From contig NZ_AVBF01000005.1 in the NCBI RefSeq assembly GCF_000770635.1, forward strand, positions 50,971-114,970: a stretch of 64,000 nt of DNA, in the 5' to 3' direction. The notes beneath the pieces are model-generated. The model ran no database searches. It was not told where the DNA came from and saw only the letters and a list, made by a program, of their open reading frames with translations. The DNA is from Pontibacillus yanchengensis Y32. Its GTDB lineage: Bacteria; Bacillota; Bacilli; Bacillales; BH030062. This document shows positions 44,003 through 51,775 of the stretch, one piece after another. Both the position numbers and the translations under genes were made by a program. The number at the start of each line of letters is the position of its first letter. The first letter of the stretch is position 1.

Positions 44003-44317
44003 CTATTTCATCAACTCAATCAACTTCCGAAGCTTTTCTTTATCTACATTGATCTCTCTCAGTTCTCTTGCTAGTTCCAATACATCATAGTCCAACTCAT
44101 TCATGTTAGATCTTCTTTGCCGTTCATCTGTTAGAACTGTATGGACATCTACCTTCAAGGCATGAGCTATCTTTTCAATCACTTCGATACTTGGATTCTG
44201 TTGCATGCCTCTTTCTAAAAAACTCAAATAGGATTTGGATACGCCTGATTCTCTCGATAACTCGGTTAAGGAGAGCCCTCGCTTTGTTCGTAAGTCTTTT
44301 ATTTTCTCTCCATTCAT
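44003..44317 (-). CDS. Second SinR/SlrR-like XRE repressor
   Basis: 104 residues. The XRE domain MNGEKIKDLRTKRGLSLTEL to about residue 66 keeps the SinR recognition region VSKSYLSFLERGMQQNPSIE, which is nearer to B. subtilis SinR (AGVAKSYLSSIERNLQTNPS) than the sinR copy at 37353 is. The C-terminus (YDVLELARELREINVDKEKL) lacks the usual SinI-like pairing motif. It may therefore be insensitive to SinI, or act like SlrR. The ATG at 44317 has AAAGGAG upstream. It lies between the PilZ-like gene and the matrix operon promoter. Confidence 0.78.
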   Translation of the reverse strand: MNGEKIKDLRTKRGLSLTELSRESGVSKSYLSFLERGMQQNPSIEVIEKIAHALKVDVHTVLTDERQRRSNMNELDYDVLELARELREINVDKEKLRKLIELMK

Positions 44318-44384
44318 TAGCTTTTCTCCTTTATATTTCGTAAATTCCCCCTCGACACCAACCTCTATAACGAACGTGCGTAAT

Positions 44385-44421
44385 AAAGAACTTACAGTCA
44401 AAAAATATAACTCCGTTCTTT
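44385..44421. promoter_or_regulatory. Pair of SinR-type boxes before the second repressor gene
   Basis: AAAGAAC (44385-44391) and GTTCTTT (44415-44421), 23 bases apart and in opposite orientation, around the end of the PilZ-like gene. Confidence 0.45.
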
Positions 44422-44781
44422 ATTGGAGTTTTTCAGAAATGCGTTTATTCGAATCGTTTCCTTGTATTTCTCCAGATTATGAAGAATATTTACAAGCCTA
44501 TTTAATTGGTCTGTACCCTCCTTTAACCGAAAGGTATAGAGAAATCCGTGGTTCTGTTCTCTTGTTATATTAAGAATATTTCCTTCTAGCTTTAACACTT
44601 CATGACTGTATTGAAACTGAAGACGATACGTCACTTCTTCCCCTTTTGGCAAAATCAATGAACTTCGAAACTGTACAATAGTTGACTGTACCTTTGTTAC
44701 AAGAATGATGCTAGGCTTTGTTTTCACCTGTTTCCCATAGCATTCCTCAATCGTTAGCTTGCCTTTCAACTGTGTTTGCAT
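44398..44781 (-). CDS. PilZ-like domain protein
   Basis: 127 residues. The pattern VQFRSSLILPKGEEVTYRLQ (about 36-55), then LKLEGNILNITREQNHGFLYTFRL, is a beta-rich arrangement like PilZ, although the RxxxR c-di-GMP-binding arginines are not clear. If a PilZ relative, it may sense or have lost c-di-GMP. AAGGTGATGAGG precedes the ATG. Its promoter (44845-44873) overlaps the 16-bp GTTCTTT palindrome, so it is probably under SinR-type control together with the repressor gene downstream. A different small regulatory fold is possible. Confidence 0.45.
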   Translation of the reverse strand: MQTQLKGKLTIEECYGKQVKTKPSIILVTKVQSTIVQFRSSLILPKGEEVTYRLQFQYSHEVLKLEGNILNITREQNHGFLYTFRLKEGTDQLNRLVNILHNLEKYKETIRINAFLKNSNKERSYIF

Positions 44782-44799
44782 GGCTTCCTCATCACCTTC

Positions 44800-44806
44800 G
44801 TTCTTT
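44800..44806 (+). promoter_or_regulatory. SinR-type half-site
   Basis: GTTCTTT, between the 16-bp palindrome and the PilZ-like start codon. Confidence 0.45.
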
Positions 44807-44821
44807 ATAAGATTCCATTAA

Positions 44822-44837
44822 GTTCTTTTTAAAGAAC
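44822..44837. promoter_or_regulatory. Perfect SinR-type palindromic operator
   Basis: GTTCTTTTTAAAGAAC: two GTTCTTT boxes as an exact inverted repeat. B. subtilis SinR binds such paired GTTCTYT sites. It covers the predicted transcription start of the promoter at 44845-44873. Confidence 0.75.
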
Positions 44838-44844
44838 GTTAAAT

Positions 44845-44873
44845 TATATATATTATAGAATTTTTTCTATCAA
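44845..44873 (-). promoter_or_regulatory. Promoter of the PilZ-like/SinR-like operon
   Basis: Minus strand TTGATA (44868-44873), 17 bases, TATATA (44845-44850). Confidence 0.6.
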
Positions 44874-44982
44874 AAAGAAAGATAAATTCTTAAAAACTAG
44901 CCTATTCACCTAGTCTCTAGACAAATCTTATGATTCTATGAAACAGTATGATTAGTACTTAATCTACAAAGCAGGTGAACCT

Positions 44983-45879
44983 ATGGATATCAGACACCTT
45001 CAATATTTCATCGAAGTGTCCCGTTTTAGCAGTTTTACAAAGGCAGCTGAACATTTATTTATTACTCAGCCCACCATTAGCAAGATGATTAAAAATTTGG
45101 AAATGGATCTCGGGGTGGAGTTGTTTGATCGGTCGAAAAAGCAGCTCGTGCTCACTGATGCGGGGCGGATTATTTTGGTGCAGGCGCAAACCATTGATAA
45201 AGCGTTTCAAAATTTAGAAACAGAAGTGGATAATCTGTTGGGACTTAACAAAGGGCATATTCGCATTGGCTTGCCCCCTATCATTGATTCCCATAAGTTC
45301 ATGGATTTGTTGCGTAGCTTTCATGATCAATATCCAAATATCACCTTTCAACTTGTCGAGGATGGTTCGAAACGGGTTGAAGATGATGTGAGACAGGATC
45401 AATTGGATATTGGAATTGTCGTGTTACCTACGCAAGAAGATATTTTTCACTATTTCCCGTTTATCAAGGAAGATATTAAACTTGTCGTCCCTCCTTCTCA
45501 CCCCTTAGCCCATCGACAAGAGGTTGAGTTACAAGCATTGCGTCAGGAAGCTTTCATTATGTTCAATAATGGGTTCGTACTGCATGACCGCATTCTATCT
45601 TCTTGCAACCAGGCCGGATTTAATCCGTATATCATTTCAGAAAGCTCCCAGTGGTACTTGATTGAAGAAATGGTAGCTTCTGAATTAGGTGTGGCGTTGC
45701 TTCCTGAGAGCATTTGCAACCACCTTCAACGAAATCTAGTCACAATTAATGTAACGAATCCATCCATTCCGTATCACCTGGCTATGATTTGGCAAAAGGA
45801 TCAATACTTGTCCTATGCCACAAAAGAGTGGCTACGCTTCACGCAGGATAAGCTTTCAGATGACACAACAAATGTATAA
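44983..45879 (+). CDS. LysR-family transcription regulator (CidR-like)
   Basis: 298 residues. The N-terminal helix-turn-helix (MDIRHLQYFIEVSRFSSFTK, with TQPTISKMIKNLEMDLGVELF about 27-47) is followed by two effector lobes from about 90. IRIGLPPIIDS and LDIGIVVLP are the usual LysR strand motifs. It looks like YwbI/CidR, which in B. subtilis controls cidAB holin-like genes in response to acetate or pyruvate; no such target lies in the window. It is transcribed away from the biofilm island and ends at its own terminator. Confidence 0.85.
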   Translation: MDIRHLQYFIEVSRFSSFTKAAEHLFITQPTISKMIKNLEMDLGVELFDRSKKQLVLTDAGRIILVQAQTIDKAFQNLETEVDNLLGLNKGHIRIGLPPIIDSHKFMDLLRSFHDQYPNITFQLVEDGSKRVEDDVRQDQLDIGIVVLPTQEDIFHYFPFIKEDIKLVVPPSHPLAHRQEVELQALRQEAFIMFNNGFVLHDRILSSCNQAGFNPYIISESSQWYLIEEMVASELGVALLPESICNHLQRNLVTINVTNPSIPYHLAMIWQKDQYLSYATKEWLRFTQDKLSDDTTNV

Positions 45880-45889
45880 ACATACATTA

Positions 45890-45920
45890 GACAGCCCCGG
45901 ATTCGGAGCTGTCTTTTTTT
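45890..45920 (+). terminator. Terminator of the LysR gene
   Basis: GACAGC...GCTGTC with TTTTTTT. The stretch 45921-46089 beyond it shows no gene or clear element. Confidence 0.85.
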
Positions 45921-46089
45921 TATAGAAAAGTATGATGTAGATGTCTATGTCTAGCTCAGTTCATAGCCAATATACATAAGTGAAAGCCATTACATAGATA
46001 GCTTCTATGAGTCCCATGAAAGATAACCATTTTACCATGAGCTCCACGCGGGACTATACTGTGATTGTACGAAACAACGTTGTTATAGG

Positions 46090-46234
46090 AAAAGCGCAAG
46101 CGCCCGTTCAGCGACGTATGGGCTGGACTGAGCCGTAGGAGATAAAGGCAACACGAAGAACGTAGTGATTCGATGTTAACTTATCGTACGGAGGCGAGGG
46201 AAGCACACTAGTCGCTGGGCGCTGGAGCTAGACA
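46090..46234 (+). repeat. Interspersed modular repeat, copy lacking the central module
   Basis: AAAAGCGCAAGCGCCCGTTC start, then directly GAGATAAAGGCAACACGAAG, and the usual CGCTGGGCGCTGGAGCTAGA end. The module with ACGACGTGGG is absent. Confidence 0.75.
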
Positions 46235-46329
46235 TGTAAACGTCAGAAGGAAGGCTTTATTTTATCTTGAAAAGACATGTCTTACCTAGAACCGATAGAA
46301 ATCATGCATAAAGAAAGGACCGAGGTAAG

Positions 46330-46848
46330 ATGGAAGCAAAACGAGCGAAAGAAAGCTTAATTGTTAGTACCGATCAAGTATTAGTTAGTGACCTAAATAA
46401 TTACAACACGCTGTTCGGTGGCGTATTGATGAAAAAACTAGATAACTGCGCTACATTATCTGCCCGTAGACATTCAAGAGTCCGCGAATGTGTGACGGCC
46501 TCAACCGACTCGATAGATTTTCTCTATCCGATTCATCAATCTGATTCCGTTTGTGTGGAATCGTTCGTCTCCTCGACTGGAAAAAGATCGATGGAGATTT
46601 TCTGTAAAGTGATCGCAGAAGACATGATTCATGGGGATCGACGAGTTGCAGCTACGGCATTTTTAACCTTTGTCGCGCTGGATGATGATAAAAATCCCGT
46701 GGAAGTGCCGTCAGTGATTCCACAAACAGAAGAAGAAAAGTTTTTATATGAATCGGCCAATGAACGTGCGGAACGAAGAAAGACGAGACGGAAAGAAAGC
46801 AAAGAATTAGCGGAACATATTACTTTATTAAAACCTTGGGATGAATAA
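46330..46848 (+). CDS. Acyl-CoA thioesterase (hotdog fold, YkhA type)
   Basis: 172 residues. The hotdog core shows LNNYNTLFGGVLMKKLDNCA with the catalytic Asn/Asp region (about 23-42), ASTDSIDFLYPIHQSD and an EIFCKVIAED strand. Bacterial relatives hydrolyse medium-chain acyl-CoA and act as hexamers. The C-terminal tail is basic (RAERRKTRRKESKE). AAAGGACCGAGG lies upstream of the ATG. The next gene starts just after its stop. Confidence 0.85.
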   Translation: MEAKRAKESLIVSTDQVLVSDLNNYNTLFGGVLMKKLDNCATLSARRHSRVRECVTASTDSIDFLYPIHQSDSVCVESFVSSTGKRSMEIFCKVIAEDMIHGDRRVAATAFLTFVALDDDKNPVEVPSVIPQTEEEKFLYESANERAERRKTRRKESKELAEHITLLKPWDE

Positions 46849-46861
46849 AGGAGGAGCCATG

Positions 46862-47233
46862 ATGACAAAGTTAAGTAGTCTTGATGAATTGTATGATGCG
46901 AAGGCAGCGATTGAACAGCTGAAAGCAACGGAACCGAAGCTTCACGAAAAATTCGTCCACGTCGTAAGCCTGACTCGCCAACTGCAAATTCAGTATCACT
47001 ATATGGGTTGTCTGTTAATGGACGATGACCCATGTAATCATACGCCTACCTACGTAAAAAGCTCTGTATTGGAGCTATATCATGCGGAAATAGAGAGACT
47101 AAAGCAAGACAGCGATTTTGCTTATGTCCAACAGCTTCTCATAAACCACCAAAAAGTAGGATATCCTAAGATTAGTCTACTAGTGTTAGGTGCGAAGCCT
47201 GAGAAAATTAAAGGTTCTACCATTATAAAATAA
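46862..47233 (+). CDS. Uncharacterised helical protein downstream of the thioesterase
   Basis: 123 residues, mainly helical (LSSLDELYDAKAAIEQLKAT), with a MGCLLMDDDPCNHTP loop containing two Cys. I do not recognise the family. Start codons ATG 46859 and 46862 both follow AGGAGG; the second has the better seven-base spacing. It begins 13 bases after the thioesterase stop and shares its transcript, which ends at 47242-47275. Confidence 0.6.
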   Translation: MTKLSSLDELYDAKAAIEQLKATEPKLHEKFVHVVSLTRQLQIQYHYMGCLLMDDDPCNHTPTYVKSSVLELYHAEIERLKQDSDFAYVQQLLINHQKVGYPKISLLVLGAKPEKIKGSTIIK

Positions 47234-47241
47234 GGACCCTC

Positions 47242-47275
47242 AACCCAGGCCAGCCTAAGACCTGGGTTATTTTTC
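47242..47275 (+). terminator. Terminator of the thioesterase operon
   Basis: AACCCAGG...CCTGGGTT followed by ATTTTTC. Confidence 0.8.
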
Positions 47276-47331
47276 TCGTGCTAAAAAAAGTAAATTATGA
47301 TAACCTCAAGGTAACCAATAGGAGGGATTCC

Positions 47332-48726
47332 ATGTCCACGACAACGATTTCTGTTAAAGATCAAAAACACACCTACACGTTCAACTTAGAACGTATGACC
47401 ATTTATAAACAAAGCAAAATAATAGAAGCCAGAGATGCGGAAGCCCAGCTCTTTTACTTGTTCTTTTACAAAGATTCGTACATCAACACTGTAAAAGCGA
47501 AAGAGCTTAAGCCCAATTCTCATGCCGCGAATGCCTTCGAACATGGCGTTACCTTCCAAGCTCCTCACCCACTCATCGATGCCACTCTAGCTGCATCAGG
47601 ACCGTATAAAAAGCACCGTTTCAACGATCTTTTCCCGAAGCTTCAAAAGCAACACACTCTCCAGGAAACAACACTCATTGCAACCTTTTTTGAATCGTTT
47701 ATTAAAAAAGAACAGCTCATGAAATTTATTAAGACACTCTATAACGAAGACCGTCGCTCAGGGAAAATGTATGCGTGTTATCGCATTTATCGAGTGGCAC
47801 AAGCCTTTGCGCCAACACACAGCTGGGTGAAATCACTCGCAGGTGAACTCGATTTTAAAAAATATGCACCTCTGTACGAAAAACTAGATGCCTCTCTTTT
47901 TGAAAAAGATCCAATTTACGTCGAGCAATTTTTATATGAGAACCGTGACACACCTGAACGGTTTAACCAGCTGTCCACTTTCCTCCAACAACAAGGACGC
48001 TGGATTGACGACATAGCCCTTTCCATCGACCGATTTAACAAACAGCAAACCAATGAATTATATGAAGCAATCCACGAAAAGATAAAGGTTCACTTCGAGA
48101 GTGATGAATTGATTCGTCTGCTGGAAGACTTATATGAGCGCGCACCTAATCTTGAACCGCTCCAACAGGATATTTTAGACACGTACTTGAAACAGGATCA
48201 GCCTGAGAGAGCGTTGAAGCTGATTGCGACGCATCATATAGAGCTGCACCCTTCTCAGGTCAAAACGTTTGATCACATCGTTGACCACATTGACTTGGAA
48301 TCAAGCTCCGTCTCAATTGAAGAATTAAACACGGTGATTGGCTCCCTTTTCACCTCGATACCAAAGCAAGCAGAAACCTTGTTGCAAAAAGCGCTTCGCA
48401 TGCTGATGAAAGAGCACAGTATTTCATATATCCAGCAATGGCTCAACCCACTGCGAGATGTACCAGAAGCACAGCAAACAATAGCAAAAGTGGACCAAAT
48501 CCAAGAGCTCGAGGACGATCCGAACAAACAACTGCAACTGGGCGAACTATATTACGAGTTCAACCAACTAAATCAGGCAATTGAGTGCTTCAGCTGGGAG
48601 ATGGAGCTCAATGAGCAAAATCCGAAACCAGTGCAGTGGTTGTCGAAACTATACAACGAGCTGGGCATGAACCATGAGGCGAAAGCGTACCAACAATTGT
48701 ATGTGGATATGGTGAAGAACGGATGA
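47332..48726 (+). CDS. TPR-like helical-repeat protein
   Basis: 464 residues, no signal peptide or membrane segment. Residues about 250-460 show helix pairs like tetratricopeptides; the clearest are KQLQLGELYYEFNQLNQAIE and PVQWLSKLYNELGMNHEAKA at the C-terminus. The N-terminal 200 residues are not recognised. Such proteins are usually scaffolds or regulators. The ATG at 47332 has GGAGGG at 47321. Single gene, followed by the 20-bp tandem array at 48737. Confidence 0.65.
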   Translation: MSTTTISVKDQKHTYTFNLERMTIYKQSKIIEARDAEAQLFYLFFYKDSYINTVKAKELKPNSHAANAFEHGVTFQAPHPLIDATLAASGPYKKHRFNDLFPKLQKQHTLQETTLIATFFESFIKKEQLMKFIKTLYNEDRRSGKMYACYRIYRVAQAFAPTHSWVKSLAGELDFKKYAPLYEKLDASLFEKDPIYVEQFLYENRDTPERFNQLSTFLQQQGRWIDDIALSIDRFNKQQTNELYEAIHEKIKVHFESDELIRLLEDLYERAPNLEPLQQDILDTYLKQDQPERALKLIATHHIELHPSQVKTFDHIVDHIDLESSSVSIEELNTVIGSLFTSIPKQAETLLQKALRMLMKEHSISYIQQWLNPLRDVPEAQQTIAKVDQIQELEDDPNKQLQLGELYYEFNQLNQAIECFSWEMELNEQNPKPVQWLSKLYNELGMNHEAKAYQQLYVDMVKNG

Positions 48727-48736
48727 AATTCCGTAG

Positions 48737-48856
48737 ATGCTCCGAAATGTTAAAAGTTGATCCGAAATCGAGAAATTTGCTCTGATATTTAAAATTTTGC
48801 TCTGAAATTGAAAAAAATGATCGCAAACTTCAAATTTTGCTCGCAAACCAAAAAAG
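48737..48856 (+). repeat. Degenerate tandem array of six 20-bp units
   Basis: [AT]TG[AC]TC begins at 48737, 48757, 48777, 48797, 48817 and 48837, an exact 20-bp period; each continues with YGAAAT/GCAAAC and an A/T run. It lies after the TPR-like gene and before the terminator. Confidence 0.75.
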
Positions 48857-48896
48857 CGCAAGTGAGGCTTCACCCATTACCTCACTTGCGTTTTTG
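48857..48896. terminator. Bidirectional terminator between the TPR-like gene and the ThrE-type pair
   Basis: CGCAAGTGAGG and CCTCACTTGCG with A- and T-runs on the two sides; it overlaps the end of the ThrE-type gene. Confidence 0.85.
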
Positions 48897-49329
48897 TTTT
48901 TCTCACCTTTTTCTGAATCTGATTAATTACTTCCGAGAACACGAGCCCAAATGCAATCGCTCCGGATATCATAAATGCTTTCGCCGCAATGGAGATGGCG
49001 AGACTGTAGTCATTTTGCACAAAACTTCGCATGGCGTCATACGCGAGACTACCTGGTACGAGAGGGATAATTCCCGCTACACTAAATACAATCATCGGCG
49101 TTTTGTATATCCTTGCCAGCATCTGGCTTACTATGGCGATGACAAAGGAGGCGGTAAGTGTAGCTGGTACGCTGTCGACGTCTTCCCATACTAACGATAT
49201 GTAAATGACCCAGCCAATCATGCCGACAAGGCCGCATTTGATGAGCGTATTTCTTGGCGCCTGAAAAATGATTCCAAAGGCAGCTGATGCAAAAAAGCTT
49301 GCTATGGCGTGTTCAATCAACATAGTCAT
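48877..49329 (-). CDS. Threonine/serine exporter, YjjB-type half (ThrE family)
   Basis: 150 residues with four or five helices. LVGMIGWVIYISLV, SVAGIIPLVPGSLAYDAMRSF and AISGAIAFGLVF-like segments match the C-terminal half of ThrE. It lies 12 bases after the partner gene. Together the two short subunits equal one full-length ThrE, which exports threonine and serine, or other small acids in YjjPB. GGTATGACTATG suggests a modest ribosome site. Confidence 0.8.
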   Translation of the reverse strand: MTMLIEHAIASFFASAAFGIIFQAPRNTLIKCGLVGMIGWVIYISLVWEDVDSVPATLTASFVIAIVSQMLARIYKTPMIVFSVAGIIPLVPGSLAYDAMRSFVQNDYSLAISIAAKAFMISGAIAFGLVFSEVINQIQKKVRKTKTQVR

Positions 49330-49341
49330 ACCTCACGATCT

Positions 49342-50085
49342 CTAAAATAGTGAAAACATAACAGCAATACCTGCCCCAATCGCAAATGCCGTTAGAAAGG
49401 CCTCCGCCCCTTTGGCGAGTCCTGAAATAAGATGACCTGCCATCAAATCCCTTACGGCGTTGGTGATAAGCAGACCTGGTACTAAAGGCATGACAGCACC
49501 AACAACCACCTTATCAACTTCCTCTCCAATACCTAATGAAAAAAGGGAAAAGGCGGTAAAACCAATCATCAACGAAGCAATGAATTCAGCAACAAATTTA
49601 ATTTCAAATAATCGAATAAAATTAATTAATGCAATAAATCCTAGCCCTCCCGCTATGCAGGCTGGTAGGAAATCGTACCAACTCCCCTCAAACATGATAC
49701 TAAAGAACCCACTCGCTAACGTCGCAGCGATGATTTGCATTAGCATGGTGTAATCGGTAGGACTGGTTTCAATTTTTCTAAGCTCTTTATACGCTTCCTG
49801 AATAGACATGTCTCCACTTGTAATATTTCTAGAGACATTATTCGCAAGCTTTACTTTTTCGAGATTTGTCGCTCGATCTGAAATCCTTACCAATTTTGCA
49901 GGGGCACCAGGGCTAATCGTGAACACAATCCCGGTAGGGGTTACATAACTTTGTGCTTCATCCCGTCCAAAAGATTGGGCAATCCGCGTCATCGTATCTT
50001 CCACACGATAGGTCTCCGCTCCATTTTGCATCATCATTTTCCCTATTAATAAACACAATTCAATTAAGTCCTCTGTACGCTCCAC
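49342..50085 (-). CDS. Threonine/serine exporter, YjjP-type half (ThrE family)
   Basis: 247 residues. A cytoplasmic N-terminal domain (about 1-110) has MMMQNGAETYRVEDTMTRIA and GIVFTISPG; five helices follow (110-247), with VVGAVMPLVPGLLITNAVRDLMAGH near 190. This is the N-terminal half of the ThrE fold (DUF1212). With the YjjB-type product it forms the full exporter. It lies at the head of the two-gene operon. Confidence 0.85.
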   Translation of the reverse strand: MERTEDLIELCLLIGKMMMQNGAETYRVEDTMTRIAQSFGRDEAQSYVTPTGIVFTISPGAPAKLVRISDRATNLEKVKLANNVSRNITSGDMSIQEAYKELRKIETSPTDYTMLMQIIAATLASGFFSIMFEGSWYDFLPACIAGGLGFIALINFIRLFEIKFVAEFIASLMIGFTAFSLFSLGIGEEVDKVVVGAVMPLVPGLLITNAVRDLMAGHLISGLAKGAEAFLTAFAIGAGIAVMFSLF

Positions 50086-50159
50086 GCGGTCACCTCAATT
50101 CGTATTACAGTATGTTTAGTGTATCTAAATAGGTGATGGGAATCAATAGTACAAAAAAT

Positions 50160-50182
50160 CAAGCGCTGGAGCTGGACGTGGC
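50160..50182 (+). repeat. Minimal copy of the interspersed repeat
   Basis: AAGCGCTGGAGCTGGACGTG, followed by GC; identical to the 3' end of the long copies. Confidence 0.65.
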
Positions 50183-50242
50183 CTCTATCATTAGTAAAGT
50201 TGTTATGCCATAATCTTTATAACTTATTGATTAGAACATAAG

Positions 50243-50275
50243 AAAAACCCGTCGTTAGTTACAAACGACGAGTTT
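50243..50275 (-). terminator. Terminator overlapping the flavodoxin stop
   Basis: Minus strand CGTCGTT/AACGACG stem with TTTTTC after it. Confidence 0.7.
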
Positions 50276-50747
50276 CAGCCATCATATGTGCCGTATGGTC
50301 GATACGTTCATCGGAAAGAGCAGAGCAACTCTTTTTTATCCCCTTCATGCGTAACATAAGCTTTTCAACCAGGTTCATCTTATCAAAATGGTACTCATGG
50401 CCAACAACCTCTTTCACAATAGCATGTTCATATAATGATTTCGGGAAGCTGTCCACCAATTCTTTGGACTTCACTTCTGGGTCTTGTTCTCCTGCGCAAA
50501 TATAAAGACCTACTCGTTTCTCTAAAAGCTCCTCTACATGGTCATTCACATAATTGCTTAACTGTTTCTGGATGGTTCCCATGTAGATGGAGCCACCTAA
50601 GATAACTGTATCGAACTCTGTAAGCGGCGGTGGAGCATCTTTCATAATGGATATCGTCTGTACATCACCAGTTAGTTTTGTTGCTAGTTGATGAGCTACT
50701 TTTTCTGCACTACCATATTTAGTTGCGTACAAGATTAGTGTCTTCAT
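50259..50747 (-). CDS. Flavodoxin domain protein (HemG-like)
   Basis: 162 residues. The phosphate loop of FMN is at the start (LILYATKYGSAEKVAHQL, about 4-21). VILGGSIYMGTIQKQL near 48-63 and KRVGLYICAGE near 77 follow the flavodoxin strands. The length and layout resemble menaquinone-dependent protoporphyrinogen oxidase HemG, which has a long insertion loop. It overlaps the membrane protein gene by 29 bases, so the two are coupled. Heme synthesis is possible but no other heme gene is nearby. Confidence 0.78.
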   Translation of the reverse strand: MKTLILYATKYGSAEKVAHQLATKLTGDVQTISIMKDAPPPLTEFDTVILGGSIYMGTIQKQLSNYVNDHVEELLEKRVGLYICAGEQDPEVKSKELVDSFPKSLYEHAIVKEVVGHEYHFDKMNLVEKLMLRMKGIKKSCSALSDERIDHTAHMMAETRRL

Positions 50748-51630
50748 CCATGATCCCTCCTGGTATTCGTGGCTCTTGAACGTGTTTCAACAAGACGTAT
50801 AAGCAATACATAACGACTATGTTAAATGCAGGAAACAGAGCATATTCCATCACGGTCATAGGTATTCCTGCTCTGGCCTGATTCAAGATCATCGCAGTGA
50901 TGGCCGTTAACATCGTAATGCCTTTTACAATTAAAATGGCTGCGAGTAAATAGCCAATTCCATTGCGCTTCAAGACTAGTATCCCTCCCAAAATAGCAAC
51001 AGGGACAATAAATGCTAAATCAAGTACCTGAATAACGAGTGTCGTATAATGTTCCAGACCAACAGGAACTCCGCCATTCAATAGAGGAGGAACAATTCGA
51101 CCAAGCCATAAGAACAGTAATAAGAAGGAAAGCGAGAACAGAAAGCCGCCAATGAATTTTGTAGGTAAGTTGTTATGAAAGTATGTGTGGAGATTCTCAT
51201 AATCAAATGACATCATGACTAACGTAAATGCAAAAAAGCTAGCTGATAACAGAATGACATAGAGTAAAAAAAGAGGGTTATACATTAACAAGAAAGCGTA
51301 CGAGGCATAGGTGTATAAAAAATAACTGATCGTTCCAACGAGCATAAGTCTTCCTTTTATGCTTCCTTTTCTGGACCAAAACAGGGATATAAACAGTAAC
51401 GGAATGCTTAAACACAACGTCACAATATCTTGGGCTATAACTTGAGAAGCGCCGCTAACAGAATCAAACTGATACAATCCTTTTCCGTGTAAGGTAATGA
51501 CTTCATCATGAAGCGTTCGTATTTCCTTAGGCCCAACACCTCCACTTGAGAAAATACCAACAACGGTAGCAACAAAAGCCAAACAACCAATCACCAGTAC
51601 AAGAGTTGTTATCGATTTATTGTACTTCAC
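50719..51630 (-). CDS. Eight- or nine-helix membrane protein of unknown function
   Basis: 303 residues, strongly hydrophobic with about eight membrane helices. A signal-anchor starts at residue 8, followed by an outer loop (about 33-60). Family motifs such as transporter signatures or redox ligands are not visible. Its 3' end overlaps the flavodoxin start. It may be a membrane partner of the flavodoxin; nothing more can be said. Confidence 0.6.
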   Translation of the reverse strand: MKYNKSITTLVLVIGCLAFVATVVGIFSSGGVGPKEIRTLHDEVITLHGKGLYQFDSVSGASQVIAQDIVTLCLSIPLLFISLFWSRKGSIKGRLMLVGTISYFLYTYASYAFLLMYNPLFLLYVILLSASFFAFTLVMMSFDYENLHTYFHNNLPTKFIGGFLFSLSFLLLFLWLGRIVPPLLNGGVPVGLEHYTTLVIQVLDLAFIVPVAILGGILVLKRNGIGYLLAAILIVKGITMLTAITAMILNQARAGIPMTVMEYALFPAFNIVVMYCLYVLLKHVQEPRIPGGIMDEDTNLVRN

Positions 51631-51775
51631 TTCTCCCTTTCCTCCTTATACAAAGACTCTCTTCCCTTTTGTTATACCATAAGAGATGCTTGTCTCGTAT
51701 TAGGTAATATGGCAGTATCGTGAACTTTCAAACTATATGTTAAAATGAGGAAAATGACATACAAGGAGTGTCTAT

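Noticed and set aside
48737..48856. Possible CRISPR array
   Set aside because: Units are contiguous 20-mers with no spacers and strong divergence; no cas genes nearby.
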